From Nepenthes gracilis (lineage: Eukaryota; Streptophyta; Magnoliopsida; Caryophyllales; Nepenthaceae), in NCBI GenBank assembly GCA_033239525.1, contig BSYO01000005.1, positions 1,646,001 to 1,710,000 on the forward strand: DNA of 64,000 nucleotides, in the 5' to 3' direction. A program made the translations under genes and the position numbers. Under the pieces are notes generated by a model, which did not search any database, was not told where the DNA came from, and saw only the letters and a list, made by a program, of their open reading frames with translations. Positions 36,201-46,012 of the stretch are shown here, one piece after another (position 1 is the first letter of the stretch; each line of letters opens with the position of its first letter).

Positions 36201-38734
36201 TTAAAACCCAATCTTTTAATTCCTTCTTTAAAGCTTGATACTAAAAGTGAAACCTTAAATTCTTCTTGCCACTTTATCAATGTTTATCATGTTACTAGGG
36301 ATAGAAGTTACATTATCAATAAAATAATTATCTTTAATTAATAATATATCAAGAATTTTATTTCTTATTTTTTAAAAAAATTAAATAGATTTATTTGATA
36401 TAATCCTTACTTTACGAATGACCTTTCACCGGCCAAAGATTTATACTAATAGATTCAGGTATACAAATTAGGCTTTTCTTATAACAATTTAATAAAGATC
36501 ATAGTAATTAGGATCATGGAATTTTCATATTTAATCTATTAAAGTTTTAATAAGTATATAAATGTCCTTGTGTGAATGAGGAAAAGTAGCATATCAAAGG
36601 AACCTTCATGAAACGAAGAATTTTCGTTTCTAACTCTCGGACAAGTCCTCAATTATGGATCCATCTTTGTTTCCAGCTAAATAGCTTAATATATCAAATT
36701 GGTATTGTTTTACCTTTTTGTCCCCATTAGTGAAACTTTCATAAATCATTTATTAAAGGTTTATTAGCTATATAAAATTTTATTTAAATAATAAATAAAA
36801 TAAGGGGAAAAATCAATTTTCTTAAATATAAATATATTAATATATATTTTCTATATTTTTTCTTATATTTTTCAAAAGTTCATAAATAAAAAATATTAAA
36901 AATATTGTTTGTTTTAAATATTTTTTGAACTAAATAGATCCTAAGGGTGAGCAAGTAAATTTATAATCTAAATTATATATATTTTCAATCACATTAATTT
37001 CTCTTTATTTTTGGGGAAAATAAAAATGTTTTCATTTTTTTTAATCTTCCCTCACTATTTTTCCTTTCATTAAAAGGTAAACAAGTAAATTTATAATCTG
37101 AGACTATACAGTTTTATTTATATCACTTTAATAAAAGCCAATTTTACATAAGAAAAACAATTATATAGTACAAGTTTATTTTCTGACGGGGGCTCCTACG
37201 AATAAGTACGTGGTGTCCCTCTCACGCAGCTAGTAGCGATCTGACGAACCTCATTTTATTTTTATTAAAAATGTAAAATTATTTTTTTAAAAAAATTTAA
37301 AAATATTTAAATGAAAATATTCAAAAAATAAAACTATTACCATATTTTTAAAATCCAAAAAAACAATTGCAATAGGATCGGGGAGGCTCCATCTCTTAAA
37401 GAGATGGAGTCTATTTTTCTCCTATTATAAATCGTTGATATTTAAAAAATAATAATTATAATTTAATTATTTTAAAATATAAAAATTAATTAATATCAAC
37501 TATTAAACTATAATAATTTATTTTAAAATAAATAGTTAAAATATGGAAAAAAATAATCTCATTTATTAAAGTATGGAGGTGCTCCTGCCCCGGAATCTGC
37601 AGTTCATTAAAGTATTTGCATGCCTTCGCCAAGAATTTTCAAACAGCAACCCCTTGATCCTGAAGATTTTTCAAAAGATTTGCAACTTTTCCAAACTCTT
37701 GAAGGTAAACACAATAAAAAAACATTACAGATGCTGTATTTTTTGGGTTCATGTATATGAATGGATTCCATTAGCAAAAGTCTCTTTAACTCAATCAATA
37801 TAAATAACATGCTGTGACCCGTTAAAAGCAAAAGTCGGTTTCAAAAATTTATTGATTAGTACATATTTGATACTAGTTTGTAGTCCTATTTTACTGAAAA
37901 TATGTAGAAAAAAAGATGAAAAATATTTATCTTTTAATATTTTATTTTTTGAATTTTTTTATTGATGGGATAACATAATATTGACACCGCATTATATTTT
38001 CATTATAAATGGTATTTATGGAGAATTTGAATGGTAACTCTCAACACAATAAAGCAAACAACGATTTCAAATGGAATAAAATTATAATTATTTAGTTAAT
38101 ATATCTGTGTAATATTCTTTAAAAATAATCATTTTAAAAAAATTTATACGAAACAGTCCTTATAAGGATACACTTCAATTCAAAAATGAATAATCAAATT
38201 TGACTGAAAGAAGATATATCTATTTACTAGGGTTTTTTTTTTTTTTTTTTTTTACTATGGTTACCAATTTTAGGATCAAGCACAAATATACCTAGTATTT
38301 TAACTCTGGAGATCATTTGGTTAATGAAGTTTTAATGTCACATTAAAAACTAACAATCCTGAATATTTAAATTGGTAGGAAAGACAGAATCGATAGGTTT
38401 AATTTCCATGAGTAGTAATTCATGGATAAAGTCTACCCATATGAACACAATTTGAAAGATTGAAGAAAACCCAGAAAAACCCATCTGCACAAATCAACGT
38501 ACGTAGCAGATGATAAACAAGACCAAAAAAAATGAAAGAGGGCAAGTAAGTTGAAGGTAAGAATACCGTTGGTGGCAGCCCGAAAACAGATCCAAATATG
38601 CTGTTGGAGGAGGATGAAGATGATGACTCCTTGGGTCCGAACAGCTCCATAGCAATGGAGGACGACGACGAGTACGAGGACGAGGAAGAAGAAGAAGAAA
38701 AAGAAGAAGAACCCAGTTGCCTTGAGTTTTCCAT
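30243..38734 (-). CDS. Serine-rich small plant protein, SIS-like (5 exons, 157 aa)
   Basis: Spliced CDS on the minus strand: 38734-38567, 31970-31901, 31808-31666, 30559-30484, 30259-30243. The 474 nt encode 157 residues plus TGA, all introns are GT-AG and every junction keeps frame. The protein starts MENSRQ, has two poly-Ser tracts (about residues 9-26 and 37-43) flanking MELFGPKE, then SIFGSVFGLPPT (45-56), a variable middle, LSSSIYYGGQDVYS (about 104-117) and a C-terminus ending SASRGNWWQGSLYY. From memory of the family, this order of blocks matches plant SIS (salt-induced serine-rich, Arabidopsis At5g02020 type) proteins, small nuclear proteins linked to salt response whose biochemical role is not established. 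Start choice: the ATG at 38734-38732 sits in a good context (A at -3, G at +4) and begins the conserved block. The frame stays open upstream but has no further ATG. The gene looks intact and is the only host gene supported here. The family assignment is by recall, not by a search. Confidence 0.82.
30484..30559 (-). CDS. SIS-like gene, exon 4
   Basis: 76 nt after acceptor TTTTCCTCAG. It encodes FKRDEQDDDPDGRNLHSASR then GNWWQ, with one base of the next Gly codon. The donor CAAG|GTTTGA sits exactly where the conserved tail would otherwise be broken. Reading through the donor gives an unrelated tail ending at a TAG at 30436-30434. Confidence 0.82.
30932..31209. mobile_element. MITE candidate in intron 3
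   Basis: Terminal inverted repeats GGGGATCCTGCTTCTT and AAGAAGCAAGATCCCC (15 of 16) bound 278 bp, with an AT-rich core and an internal extra copy of the arm. No clear target-site duplication is present. It accounts for about a quarter of intron 3 (31665-30560). Confidence 0.5.
31666..31808 (-). CDS. SIS-like gene, exon 3
   Basis: 143 nt after acceptor TCTGTTTCAG, finishing the split Gly codon. It encodes the conserved YYQQETVGPCNLSSSIYYGG block and ends SQPT before donor GTGCGT. This is the most diagnostic exon of the gene. Confidence 0.83.
31901..31970 (-). CDS. SIS-like gene, exon 2
   Basis: 70 nt between acceptor ATCCAG and donor GTTTGA. It encodes GKGRDSATAGKPYSTGHVSH then GSL, and leaves one base of a split glycine codon. 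The GRDS motif directly after PP-T matches what I recall of the family at this junction. Confidence 0.75.
32896..34081 (+). mobile_element. Solo LTR, TGATG family, perfect target-site duplication
   Basis: TGATG...CATCA ends flanked on both sides by AAATT, a perfect 5-bp target-site duplication, and no internal region. It has a W-box-rich U3 (32929-33235), TATACAAA at 33395-33402, the leader motif ACTTGAGCGTCGGAGTG (33921-33937) and TTCGGATCCAG near the 3' end. It lies in intron 1 of the SIS-like gene in antisense. The 168-codon frame inside it is not a gene. Confidence 0.82.
32929..33235. promoter_or_regulatory. W-box (TTGAC) cluster in LTR U3
   Basis: About ten TTGAC/GTCAA cores in roughly 310 bp, several as facing pairs such as GGTCAAC...GTTGACC at 33010-33041 and 33218-33236. 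Chance would give fewer than one. TTGAC(C/T) is the core of WRKY binding sites. Confidence 0.6.
34195..35860 (-). pseudogene. Ty3/gypsy RNase H-integrase relic
   Basis: Minus strand, 5' to 3': RNase H end (LPRQFIFFSDHKVLKL, about 35840-35790), the YPFK..FCV..SLR linker, NMGLYIPFQFPQ (near 35330), FYVVPKTITL and HKxIDKRRLLTEILK (about 35130-34970), DLALAQVNFAYN (about 34920), and the basic integrase tail EGDLVWVHLGKEQLPTQ (34660 down) followed, after a frameshift, by DGPLKILKRIDDNAFEVE. The order is that of Ty3/gypsy pol. Several stops and frameshifts. It lies in host intron 1, sense to the host gene. Confidence 0.72.
36060..36390 (-). pseudogene. Second copy of the gypsy pol 3' end
   Basis: Resembles 34195-34430 in direct orientation, and its plus-strand left flank (35985-36060) resembles 34084-34150. 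It carries only the end of pol and adjoining DNA, not the integrase core. Confidence 0.45.
37381..37585. mobile_element. MITE candidate in intron 1
   Basis: Imperfect terminal inverted repeats (GGGAGGCTCCATCTCTTAA and TTAAAGTATGGAGGTGCTCC) around an AT-rich core of about 165 bp. The left arm also forms a local hairpin (CCATCTCTTAAAGAGATGG). It resembles the foldback element in the duplications in its CTCTTAA arm. Confidence 0.38.
38233..38253. repeat. 21-nt poly-T run in intron 1
   Basis: Uninterrupted T run 313 bp inside intron 1 (poly-A on the gene strand). It could be a retroposon tail or a simple homopolymer; no SINE A/B box was seen beside it. Confidence 0.9.
38567..38734 (-). CDS. SIS-like gene, exon 1 (coding part)
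   Basis: 56 codons, ending in phase 0 at PPT before donor GTATTC (38566 downward). The Ser tract is coded by mixed TCT, TCC and TCG codons, so it is not a pure trinucleotide run. A minus-strand reading that simply continues past the donor is intron read-through. Residues MELFGPKE and SIFGSVF are the conserved anchors. Confidence 0.82.
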
Positions 38735-38885
38735 AGTTTCAGTTGAACAATCTCTGTCAACCAACGGTTAAAATAAACTGCTATGCTTTAATTGATTGGA
38801 TGTCTGCTGCTAGTCGCAGCGGCAACGACCACCGACAACAGAGTCTCTGAAGGAAGAAAACAGATCAAAAAGAGGATAAGCTTTG

Positions 38886-38911
38886 CGCAGGGAGACAGAG
38901 AAAGAGAGGGA
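38886..38911 (-). promoter_or_regulatory. Pyrimidine-rich (Y-patch-like) leader tract
   Basis: On the minus strand this is an almost pure C/T run between the putative TATA box and the start codon, like the Y patches of plant core promoters and leaders. A CACGTG G-box core lies at 38966-38971, just downstream of the expected start site. Confidence 0.35.
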
Positions 38912-39013
38912 CAGGTGCACCGACGAACAGAGACAGTGAAGGAGCTGAATTGAATGGAGAGAAAGCACGTGAAAGCTTGAAGATTATGGAGAAACGCTGA
39001 AGGGCTTTTCCCT

Positions 39014-39021
39014 TATTTATA
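39014..39021 (-). promoter_or_regulatory. Probable TATA box of the SIS-like gene
   Basis: On the minus strand TATAAATA lies in CTTATAAATAAGGG, about 280 bp before the start codon. That would place transcription start near 38985 and give a 5' leader of roughly 250 nt. No transcript data are available, so this is position and motif only. Confidence 0.5.
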
Positions 39022-40151
39022 AGCAACTAAGCAGATAGGGGTCCTTTCGCCCATGAAACCATGTGCCGCCATTAAAGGCAAATCTTTCTTCCTTTAATTT
39101 TACTATATTTTTAAAGATAAATATTTTTAAAATATTCATTATGTATTATTAAATCATTTTAAAATAATATCATGTATTTTGTCTGTCTATTTTTATATTA
39201 TTATATTAATTTTAATATATAAATAAAGTATTAAGTTATTTAAAAATATTATAATTATATCTTCTTTTAGCACCATTCATCCCCATATCCCCATCCCTTA
39301 TTCCCCACATATTCTTATCTTTGAAAGGATACTTTAGGGATGATTGTTTTCCATTTTGGAATGTACTTCTAGAAAATGATTATAATTTGTAATTTCTGTT
39401 AAATTATTTTAAAAAAAAATCAGAGTAATAAAATAGAAAATACCAACCATTTTTCAGTAAATTTATTTAGAAAAGTATATTTTTATATGTATTTCAAATT
39501 TTCCTTTTAAAATATAATACTCCAAATAAGCCCTTATTGCGACATATGCATATGTACATAGAGAATGGTGTTTGCTTTTACTTCAAATCCCTTAAAATAA
39601 AGAGCATTTTAGAATATCTCATCTATTTGCAATTTATTTATAATTCATCTATTATAAAGTAAATTTATTAAATTTTAATAAACAATAGTAGTAAAATAAA
39701 ATAAGTACTATAAGTTATACATGTAGAAAGTAAGCCATAAAATAATTGTAAATTAATAGGAGGTTCAACATTTCTTTAATGGCCTATTGCGTAGATGGAA
39801 TAAAAATTTTATTTTTATTTTATTCTTAGTAAAAATATTATTTTACTTTTTTATTGTTTTAGTCGTAGAAATAATAATTTATTTTAAAAGAATTATTTCT
39901 TCAAAATGGAGAATTAAAAAAATCAGTTTTTCTCTAATATTTTTTATTTCATGTCATCAAAAAATAACTATTATAAGATATTTTTTATTTATCATTATTT
40001 TAAATTAGACAAAATTAAAATTAGATTCTAATTTAACACAAGCTAAATTTAGATAAAAATTTATAATCAGCTAGTCAAGCTAGGCTAAACGTGTTCATAA
40101 TATCAACGTAATCGATTCAGATTAAGATATAGATATTTTTTATTTTAAAGT
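39022..40151. other. Upstream region of the SIS-like gene
   Basis: AT-rich intergenic DNA between the TATA box and the solo LTR at 40152. A 73-codon plus frame at 39787-40008 is low-complexity AT sequence and not credible as a gene. Confidence 0.4.
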
Positions 40152-41103
40152 TGATGTGTACCTGAATCCGATTTCAACCAGATTCGGGTTCAGTTGATCG
40201 TTTGGATCCGGTTTCGTTCATCGAGTTTGGACCCTACACACCACTACAACAAATAAGATGTTAGGTGTCGGCGCGATATTATCTCACTGAAAACACTTCG
40301 ACGCTCAAGTCAATAATAAACTTTCAAATTATAAGAATGTAACTAGATATATGAGTTGAGATAAAGAGGGAGATTGAGGCAGGAAAGAGTATTCGCCTTT
40401 AGATGTAGGAGACGTTCTTGCGACTCTTTCAAAGCGCAGTTTTTGGCTCAATTTTCACGGGGAACAAGCGGAAAATTAAGTCCTGTAAGTTTGAAAGTTT
40501 AAAAGGATAAAACTCGGGGAGTGGGTGAAGTCTTTGGAATCTAAAGGCTTGATGTAGGATTATTGTAGTAAGCGATTGCGTGCTTAGGGATGAGCGTTAG
40601 TATACTCAAGGATTTCTCCGTCGTAGTTCTTTATTGTCTTTTGTTCTTGTCCCCTCAAAGTGGAGACTCTGTAGAGTTATATAGATAGTGGGTAGAGTGG
40701 CCTCCTTTGACCAAGAAAGCGTGATCCCTGTATCGTGTTGGGTAACCTTCCTTAAGTAAAAAGGCTTGACTGGTGCATTCTGTTGGGATCGTTTTCTTTC
40801 TGAGTAGGTAACGGTTATCTAGATTATTTACCTTTATTCTGTATTTCTATTATCGTTAGAGTTTATTGTAAACAGGAAGAGAGAATCTGGCGCATTCCTC
40901 ATGGGAAGGGCGTCGAATTTGTTGATACATTCTTCAATAGAGATTGGTTTCAAGGAAGGCGCGAAATTTGGGAAAGAAACCATTGCTTGTCGTGTACAAA
41001 AACATGAAGAGAATAAGGTTTTACGCGCGATATAGCTTAGGTTAATGGAAAGGACGAGCTAGTTAGTTTGATACCTTCTTTAATCGAGATTGGTTTTCCA
41101 TCA
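40152..41103 (-). mobile_element. Solo LTR, TGATG family, perfect target-site duplication
   Basis: TGATG...CATCA ends flanked on both sides by AAAGT. On the minus strand: TATATA at 40683-40678, leader motif ACTTGAGCGTCGAAGTG (40310-40294) and a GGATCC block near the end (plus 40204-40209). Two internal copies of a GATACYTTCTT.AAT.GAGATTGG segment lie at 40918-40952 and 41066-41099. It is about 1.1 kb upstream of the SIS-like gene promoter, transcribing away from it if active at all. Confidence 0.82.
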
Positions 41104-42600
41104 AAAGTATTTTTTAAAATTCGGGATATATAAAAATAACTAAAAATATAAAATATTTATAAAAATTTGATATATAAATTAAAATACTATTAAAATATAT
41201 ATTTTAAAAAAATATTTACATAATAAGTATTAATTAAATAAAAATATAATATACTAAGATAATTTTTAAAATTTGATATTTATTTGGTATAAATAATAAA
41301 TTTATAAAAGAAATTATAATCCAAGTTAGATTGACTCTAATCAATTTCTTTTATCCGTGATTATTCCCCGCCAAAACAAATAATTGAGCCTAATATCTTG
41401 ACCTATCTATATACAATATTGATATAATTTGATTAAATTTTATAAAATTTTAAATCAATAAAATCAGATCGATTAGGTTATTTGATTTTAGTTAAAACTA
41501 TTAAAACTTTCTAATATATGTTAAAATATTATTTTTTTAGGTAAGAATAAAATAATTATTTTATATTAAATTTTTGTTATTTATCTTATTATAACTATAG
41601 ACCAAATTTTATAAAATTAATTTTTAATTTAATTTTATTTATTATAATTGACTAAATAAATGAGTAAATATTAATTCTGAATTGTGTTTATTTTTTATTC
41701 TATTTATTAATTATATTTATTTTATTTTATTTTATTACAATAATTAAATATAGTGTAAAATAGATTGAAAAAACAATGTACGTACCTCAACATCTACGGA
41801 TTCTTATAATTAGTAGGGTTTTTTGAAATAGCATTTAAGAGTTTTTTGTTTTAAAATAAATACCTTTTTCTGTAAATAGTAATATTTGATTTTGAACCGT
41901 TAAAAAAATTGTATTCAACTAATGTGTTTTGGGAAATGTGGTTGAATACTAAGAATTTGTCTTCTCCATAATGATATATTTAATTGATAAAAATAAAAAT
42001 TTTATTTTTATTTTATTATCAGTAAAATATATATTCTTATATCTTATTTATTTTATTATAGATAATAATTATTTTTGTATGAATAAATATTTTTTCAAAT
42101 TAAAAATAAAAAATATTATATTTTTTTAGTATTATTTATTTATTATATTTAAAAAATAATTTTTTTAAAAAATATTATCATTTTACTTATAATATTTATA
42201 ATATTCATACCACTATTCAAAATTTTATATTATTTCTCTTACTTTACCACTTACCAAATAAAAAAAGTTAATTCCTAACTTATTTATAATTATTTAAAAT
42301 AATTAATTAAATATAAAAATAATAACTTTTAAATTTATTTTTATTTTATTTTATTCTCTAAGAATAATTATTTTATTCATATATTATTCTATTATAATAA
42401 TCAAACATATCATAAAAAATTAACTTATTACTCTAAAGGCTGTGGATCGAATACTATTTGTTGGTATTAAATACAATACTCATATTAAATATATATACAT
42501 ATATATTGGATAATTTGTTTGAAATATCATTATTATTATTGGGAATACAAATAATATTTATACATCTATTTACATATTTTATTTTTATCAAAACATTAAA
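41104..42600. other. No gene recognised (41.1-42.6 kb)
   Basis: Very AT-rich, with low-complexity A/T tracts and no LTR or coding hallmark. Confidence 0.4.
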
Positions 42601-42667
42601 AAAATTAGTACAAGAGAAGGGAGATGGTAGAGAGAGCCTAAAAAAAATTAATAAAGTAGCGAAATTC

Positions 42668-43270
42668 TGGGGGCCGATGGGGCAGGTTTCCACGAAATAG
42701 CGGTGACCCAAAGGGCAAAATTTTAAACGCGATTTTTGGCTCCTCTATAAATAGCCCAAACTCTAAGGACGCCATAAACATTCTGGAGAGATTATTTTGA
42801 GCCCCACTTGAGAAGAAAGATTTACATGCTTCAAGACTGAGAAAACCAAAAGACACTCATTGAGTTTCATGATCTAAAGAACTCACCATTTTTTACAACT
42901 CAAATCAAAATCTTCTACCCGCGCTGAGACCCTTTTTGAAGAAGGAGATCCGTTCGTGATTGGCAATTCAAATGGCCGAGAGGAAGAGTGGCTCAAGAAG
43001 GTGCCTAATTCTTTAGGGATCACGTGTCGGGAGTAAGTCGTTAGGAATGTCAATTCCCTCCCGGGCCGTAAGTTGATTTTCAAAAATATACTAGAATTAG
43101 TATTTTTCTCAATCCAGAAGAAAAACTTCTAAAAATTAACTTTTACTATTGTTTATGCAATGGCTTGATCTCATTACTTGTCATTTTATATTGCATGTTT
43201 TTAACATATCATCTGGAAGAAAAAAATCCTCATTCTTGATATTTAATTAATTAATTTATTTTATGGCACC
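42668..43270 (+). mobile_element. LTR fragment related to the LTR at 25263-26342
   Basis: Shares the stretches around CGCGATTTTTGGCTCC, the TATA box CTATAAATAGCC (about 42744), GAAGAAGGAGA, GGCAATTCAA, GATCACGTGTCGGGAG and the CGTAAGTTGATTTTC block, then the GATATTTAATTAATT tail. The U3 with 51-bp repeats is missing, so it is 5'-truncated. Confidence 0.65.
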
Positions 43271-43780
43271 CACATCGGGTGAAATACGAAGAAAATGAAA
43301 TGATCCTCAAAACGTTAAAATTAGTACAAGAGAGAAGGAGATCCCACCTAGCCACCTAAGAAAGGCAATAAATACCCACTACTATAAAAGGCCTTGGAGA
43401 CTTATTCCAAGAACACGCTATTTGGTACAACTCAAATCAAAATCAGCCCAACCTTTTCCATAAACATTTTTAATTCTTTGCAACGTGGGATGTCAATCAC
43501 TCGTATAACAAAAATCCTTTCTTCCACTACGGAAGAAAAATTCTCAAATTAACATACGACTCACAATGGCAATCTCAACATTTATTGTATGCGACATATT
43601 CGTGAAAGAAAAAAATCATCATTCTTGACCATTGTAATTTAGAATGGCACGCACATCCACACGAGAAAATGAAATGATCATCGACTAAAGCTATCCCATC
43701 TAGCCAATGAAAGGCAATAAAGACCCTCCGATTCGGAGACTTATTCCAAATTCCTTTCATTGCATTCATTCTAGTCAATC
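43210..43780 (+). repeat. Two further partial promoter-like modules
   Basis: GAAGAAAAAAATCCTCATTC...GGCACCCACATC...GAAAATGAAATGATC (43210-43310) recurs at 43598-43680. Each is followed by CCATCTAGCC- or CCACCTAGCC-, AGGCAATAAA and GGAGACTTATTCCAA (to about 43415 and 43752). The first has a TATA-like ACTATAAAAGGCC at about 43382. Together with 42600-42950 this gives three head-to-tail versions of the same module. Confidence 0.6.
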
Positions 43781-45050
43781 ACTCTACCATTTTTCACCTA
43801 CTAGTTTTTTTTCCTTAATAAAAGTAGTTCTCAATGAGCACTCAACGCCTTTTTAAGAAAAAATCTCCGGGGCATTCAGCAAATTTTACCATTTTCTTTT
43901 GATTTATTGCCGTCTTTGTAATATGTAGGATCTCAAACATATAGAACAATAATAAGATCCGAAAAATAGTTGAACTCAAATCCGTCCAAAACTCAAATCC
44001 ATAATGTATCAAATTTATGTTTATTTTAATAATTTTAATATAAGTAGGTGTATAAATAAATATAGAACTAGTAAAAAACTCAAACAAAATTCTACATCCA
44101 ATATCAATTTACACCCAACCAAATGAACCGCTCAATGTTAAAATGAAATTGCTTCGAGAGAAATTTTATCTGTATAAAATAAATTCATCTTAATATAGTA
44201 GAATTAAATTATATGGCACCTGACAAATTTGCTCAAATATTAAAGAACCTAGAAGATGTGATTTATTTTTACAAGTAATTCAGTGTCAATCTAACTTTAC
44301 AATTATTATCGATTTAGTGGAACAGCTACAATACTCAGCTGTAGCCAGGGCAGATCTATCATACCCGATTAGGAAAAAAAAATGTAAAAAAACAAATTAC
44401 ACATAAATATACTAAAAATTAAATTAAAGTATTTTATTGACAATTGTAACTGACTTATTTTATTAAACTAGTTAATTTTTATTATCATTTTACTAAAAAT
44501 AATAATAATATTATTTTAAATCACTCAATGAAAAAGTAATATTAAGAAATTATTTATTTTGCATAATAGTTTTGATGAAATCGATTTATGTACTAATTAT
44601 ATAAAAAAAAAATCCTAAACTCATATCCGGAGATAGCTTTGTTGAATTTTAGATCACACTCTCATAAATATTATACCCATTGACAAATTATCTAATGATA
44701 CACTCGATATTATATGAAAATTCATTAGTTCGAAAGTTATTTTTGAGGGATGCATGAATGATGCATGATGGGTGAGTGTGTTAGCATACACAAGACTTAG
44801 GCACCTAATATACAATAACTAATGCTACACAAAAAGAGAAAAAGAAAAAAAAAGGAAAATATTTTTAACATTCGGTTGAGGCATATTTGAGTTTCTTAAC
44901 TAGTTTGAGTATATTGTTCTAATTTTTGTAAAATAACGTAGTACCGATTAATTATTTTTTATTGTATTTTTTTCTTATGGATTTAATTGGAGTATTGAGA
45001 GTTATGTTTGACTATTATTTATACAAATTATTATAAAGAGATCTCAGATA
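43781..45050. other. No gene recognised (43.8-45.0 kb)
   Basis: AT-rich, stop-dense in all frames. Confidence 0.4.
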
Positions 45051-45880
45051 AAATTATTTGTAAATATATACTTTATAGTAAATATTATTTATAATTTATT
45101 ATGTAATTTTTTCTTTAGTTAAAAAAATTTTTTACATACAATATTATTATACAATTTATATATTTAATTATATATTATTATTATTGTACTCACATAGAAT
45201 ATTTGTAGTTGACGATTGATAGGCAATTTGGAATTTGTTTTCGCTACATTAATGATGTGTATGTTTTAAATCCCAACAAATGACATTAAATATAGGTTTT
45301 TGGTATGAAAACTAGATTTGATCGTTTCGACATTAAAATGCCTGCTTTTATTCATTGAACAATTTAATATACAAAATAATTTTATTTTTTATAAGAAATA
45401 GTAAAAAATATTTTGCTTAGAAAAGAATGATGATAGCAATGAGAAAAAAGGACAGGCTAGAGAAATTGAAAAAATGGAGAGTATTAAAATATGAGGGACT
45501 TGTTCAATAGCATGATTAAGCTATATCTTATGAACAATATTCTATAAGAATTCACTACGGATTCAGCAAATGTTTCAATGAAACTTGAGGACTGAGATAA
45601 AGCCAAATCCTCGATGATAAAATTGTATAAAAAGAAGAAATTTCATAACTTTTAAATGTTTAAAGGAAAAGATTAGAGCAATATTTGGACAATTTTAATT
45701 AAATAGTTATATAAATGTCTGCAGTTAATAAGAAAATTAAGGAATAGAATATGGCAGTGGTATTGCCTACTTCATTGCTGACCTAATATGAACATATCAT
45801 GATGGCATTACTATTCGAGAAGAATATGCTTAGTGTTGATGAGATTATTAACTATTTGCTTATGGGAAAGTAATTATCTT
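45051..45880 (+). pseudogene. Copia gag relic, tandem copy 1
   Basis: Decayed gag reading in pieces: FNSMIKLYLMNNIL (about 45507-45550), then YEHIMMALLFEKNMLSVDEI and INYLLMGK (about 45789-45871), matching the LPxSYEHLVxxL..GKDxI..EEV..ALLxxE block of copia gag. The unit repeats with a 962-bp period at 46013. Stops and frameshifts throughout. Confidence 0.55.
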
Positions 45881-46012
45881 TTGAAAAAGTTGAGTGCTTT
45901 GGTTTTGGTGGGACAACTTTTCACGGGCATGGATGACTAGTTTGTTTAGGGGAAGTTTCAAGTCAGAGAGGAACAATCCAGAAGAATCTAAACTTAAGTC
46001 GGACATCAATCA

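Larger units (their letters stand above)
31971..38566 (-). other. Intron 1 of the SIS-like gene (6.6 kb, TE-filled)
   Basis: Bounded by GTATTC at 38566 and ATCCAG at 31971. It contains a solo LTR in antisense orientation (32896-34081), Ty3/gypsy pol debris in sense orientation (34195-35860 and 36060-36390), a MITE candidate (37381-37585) and a 21-nt poly-T run (38233-38253, poly-A on the gene strand). No coding exon of the family is missing, so the intron need not hide more exons. Confidence 0.75.

Noticed and set aside
38494..38760. Second serine/arginine-like minus frame over exon 1
   Set aside because: It is an out-of-frame shadow of the poly-Ser coding tract of the SIS-like gene.
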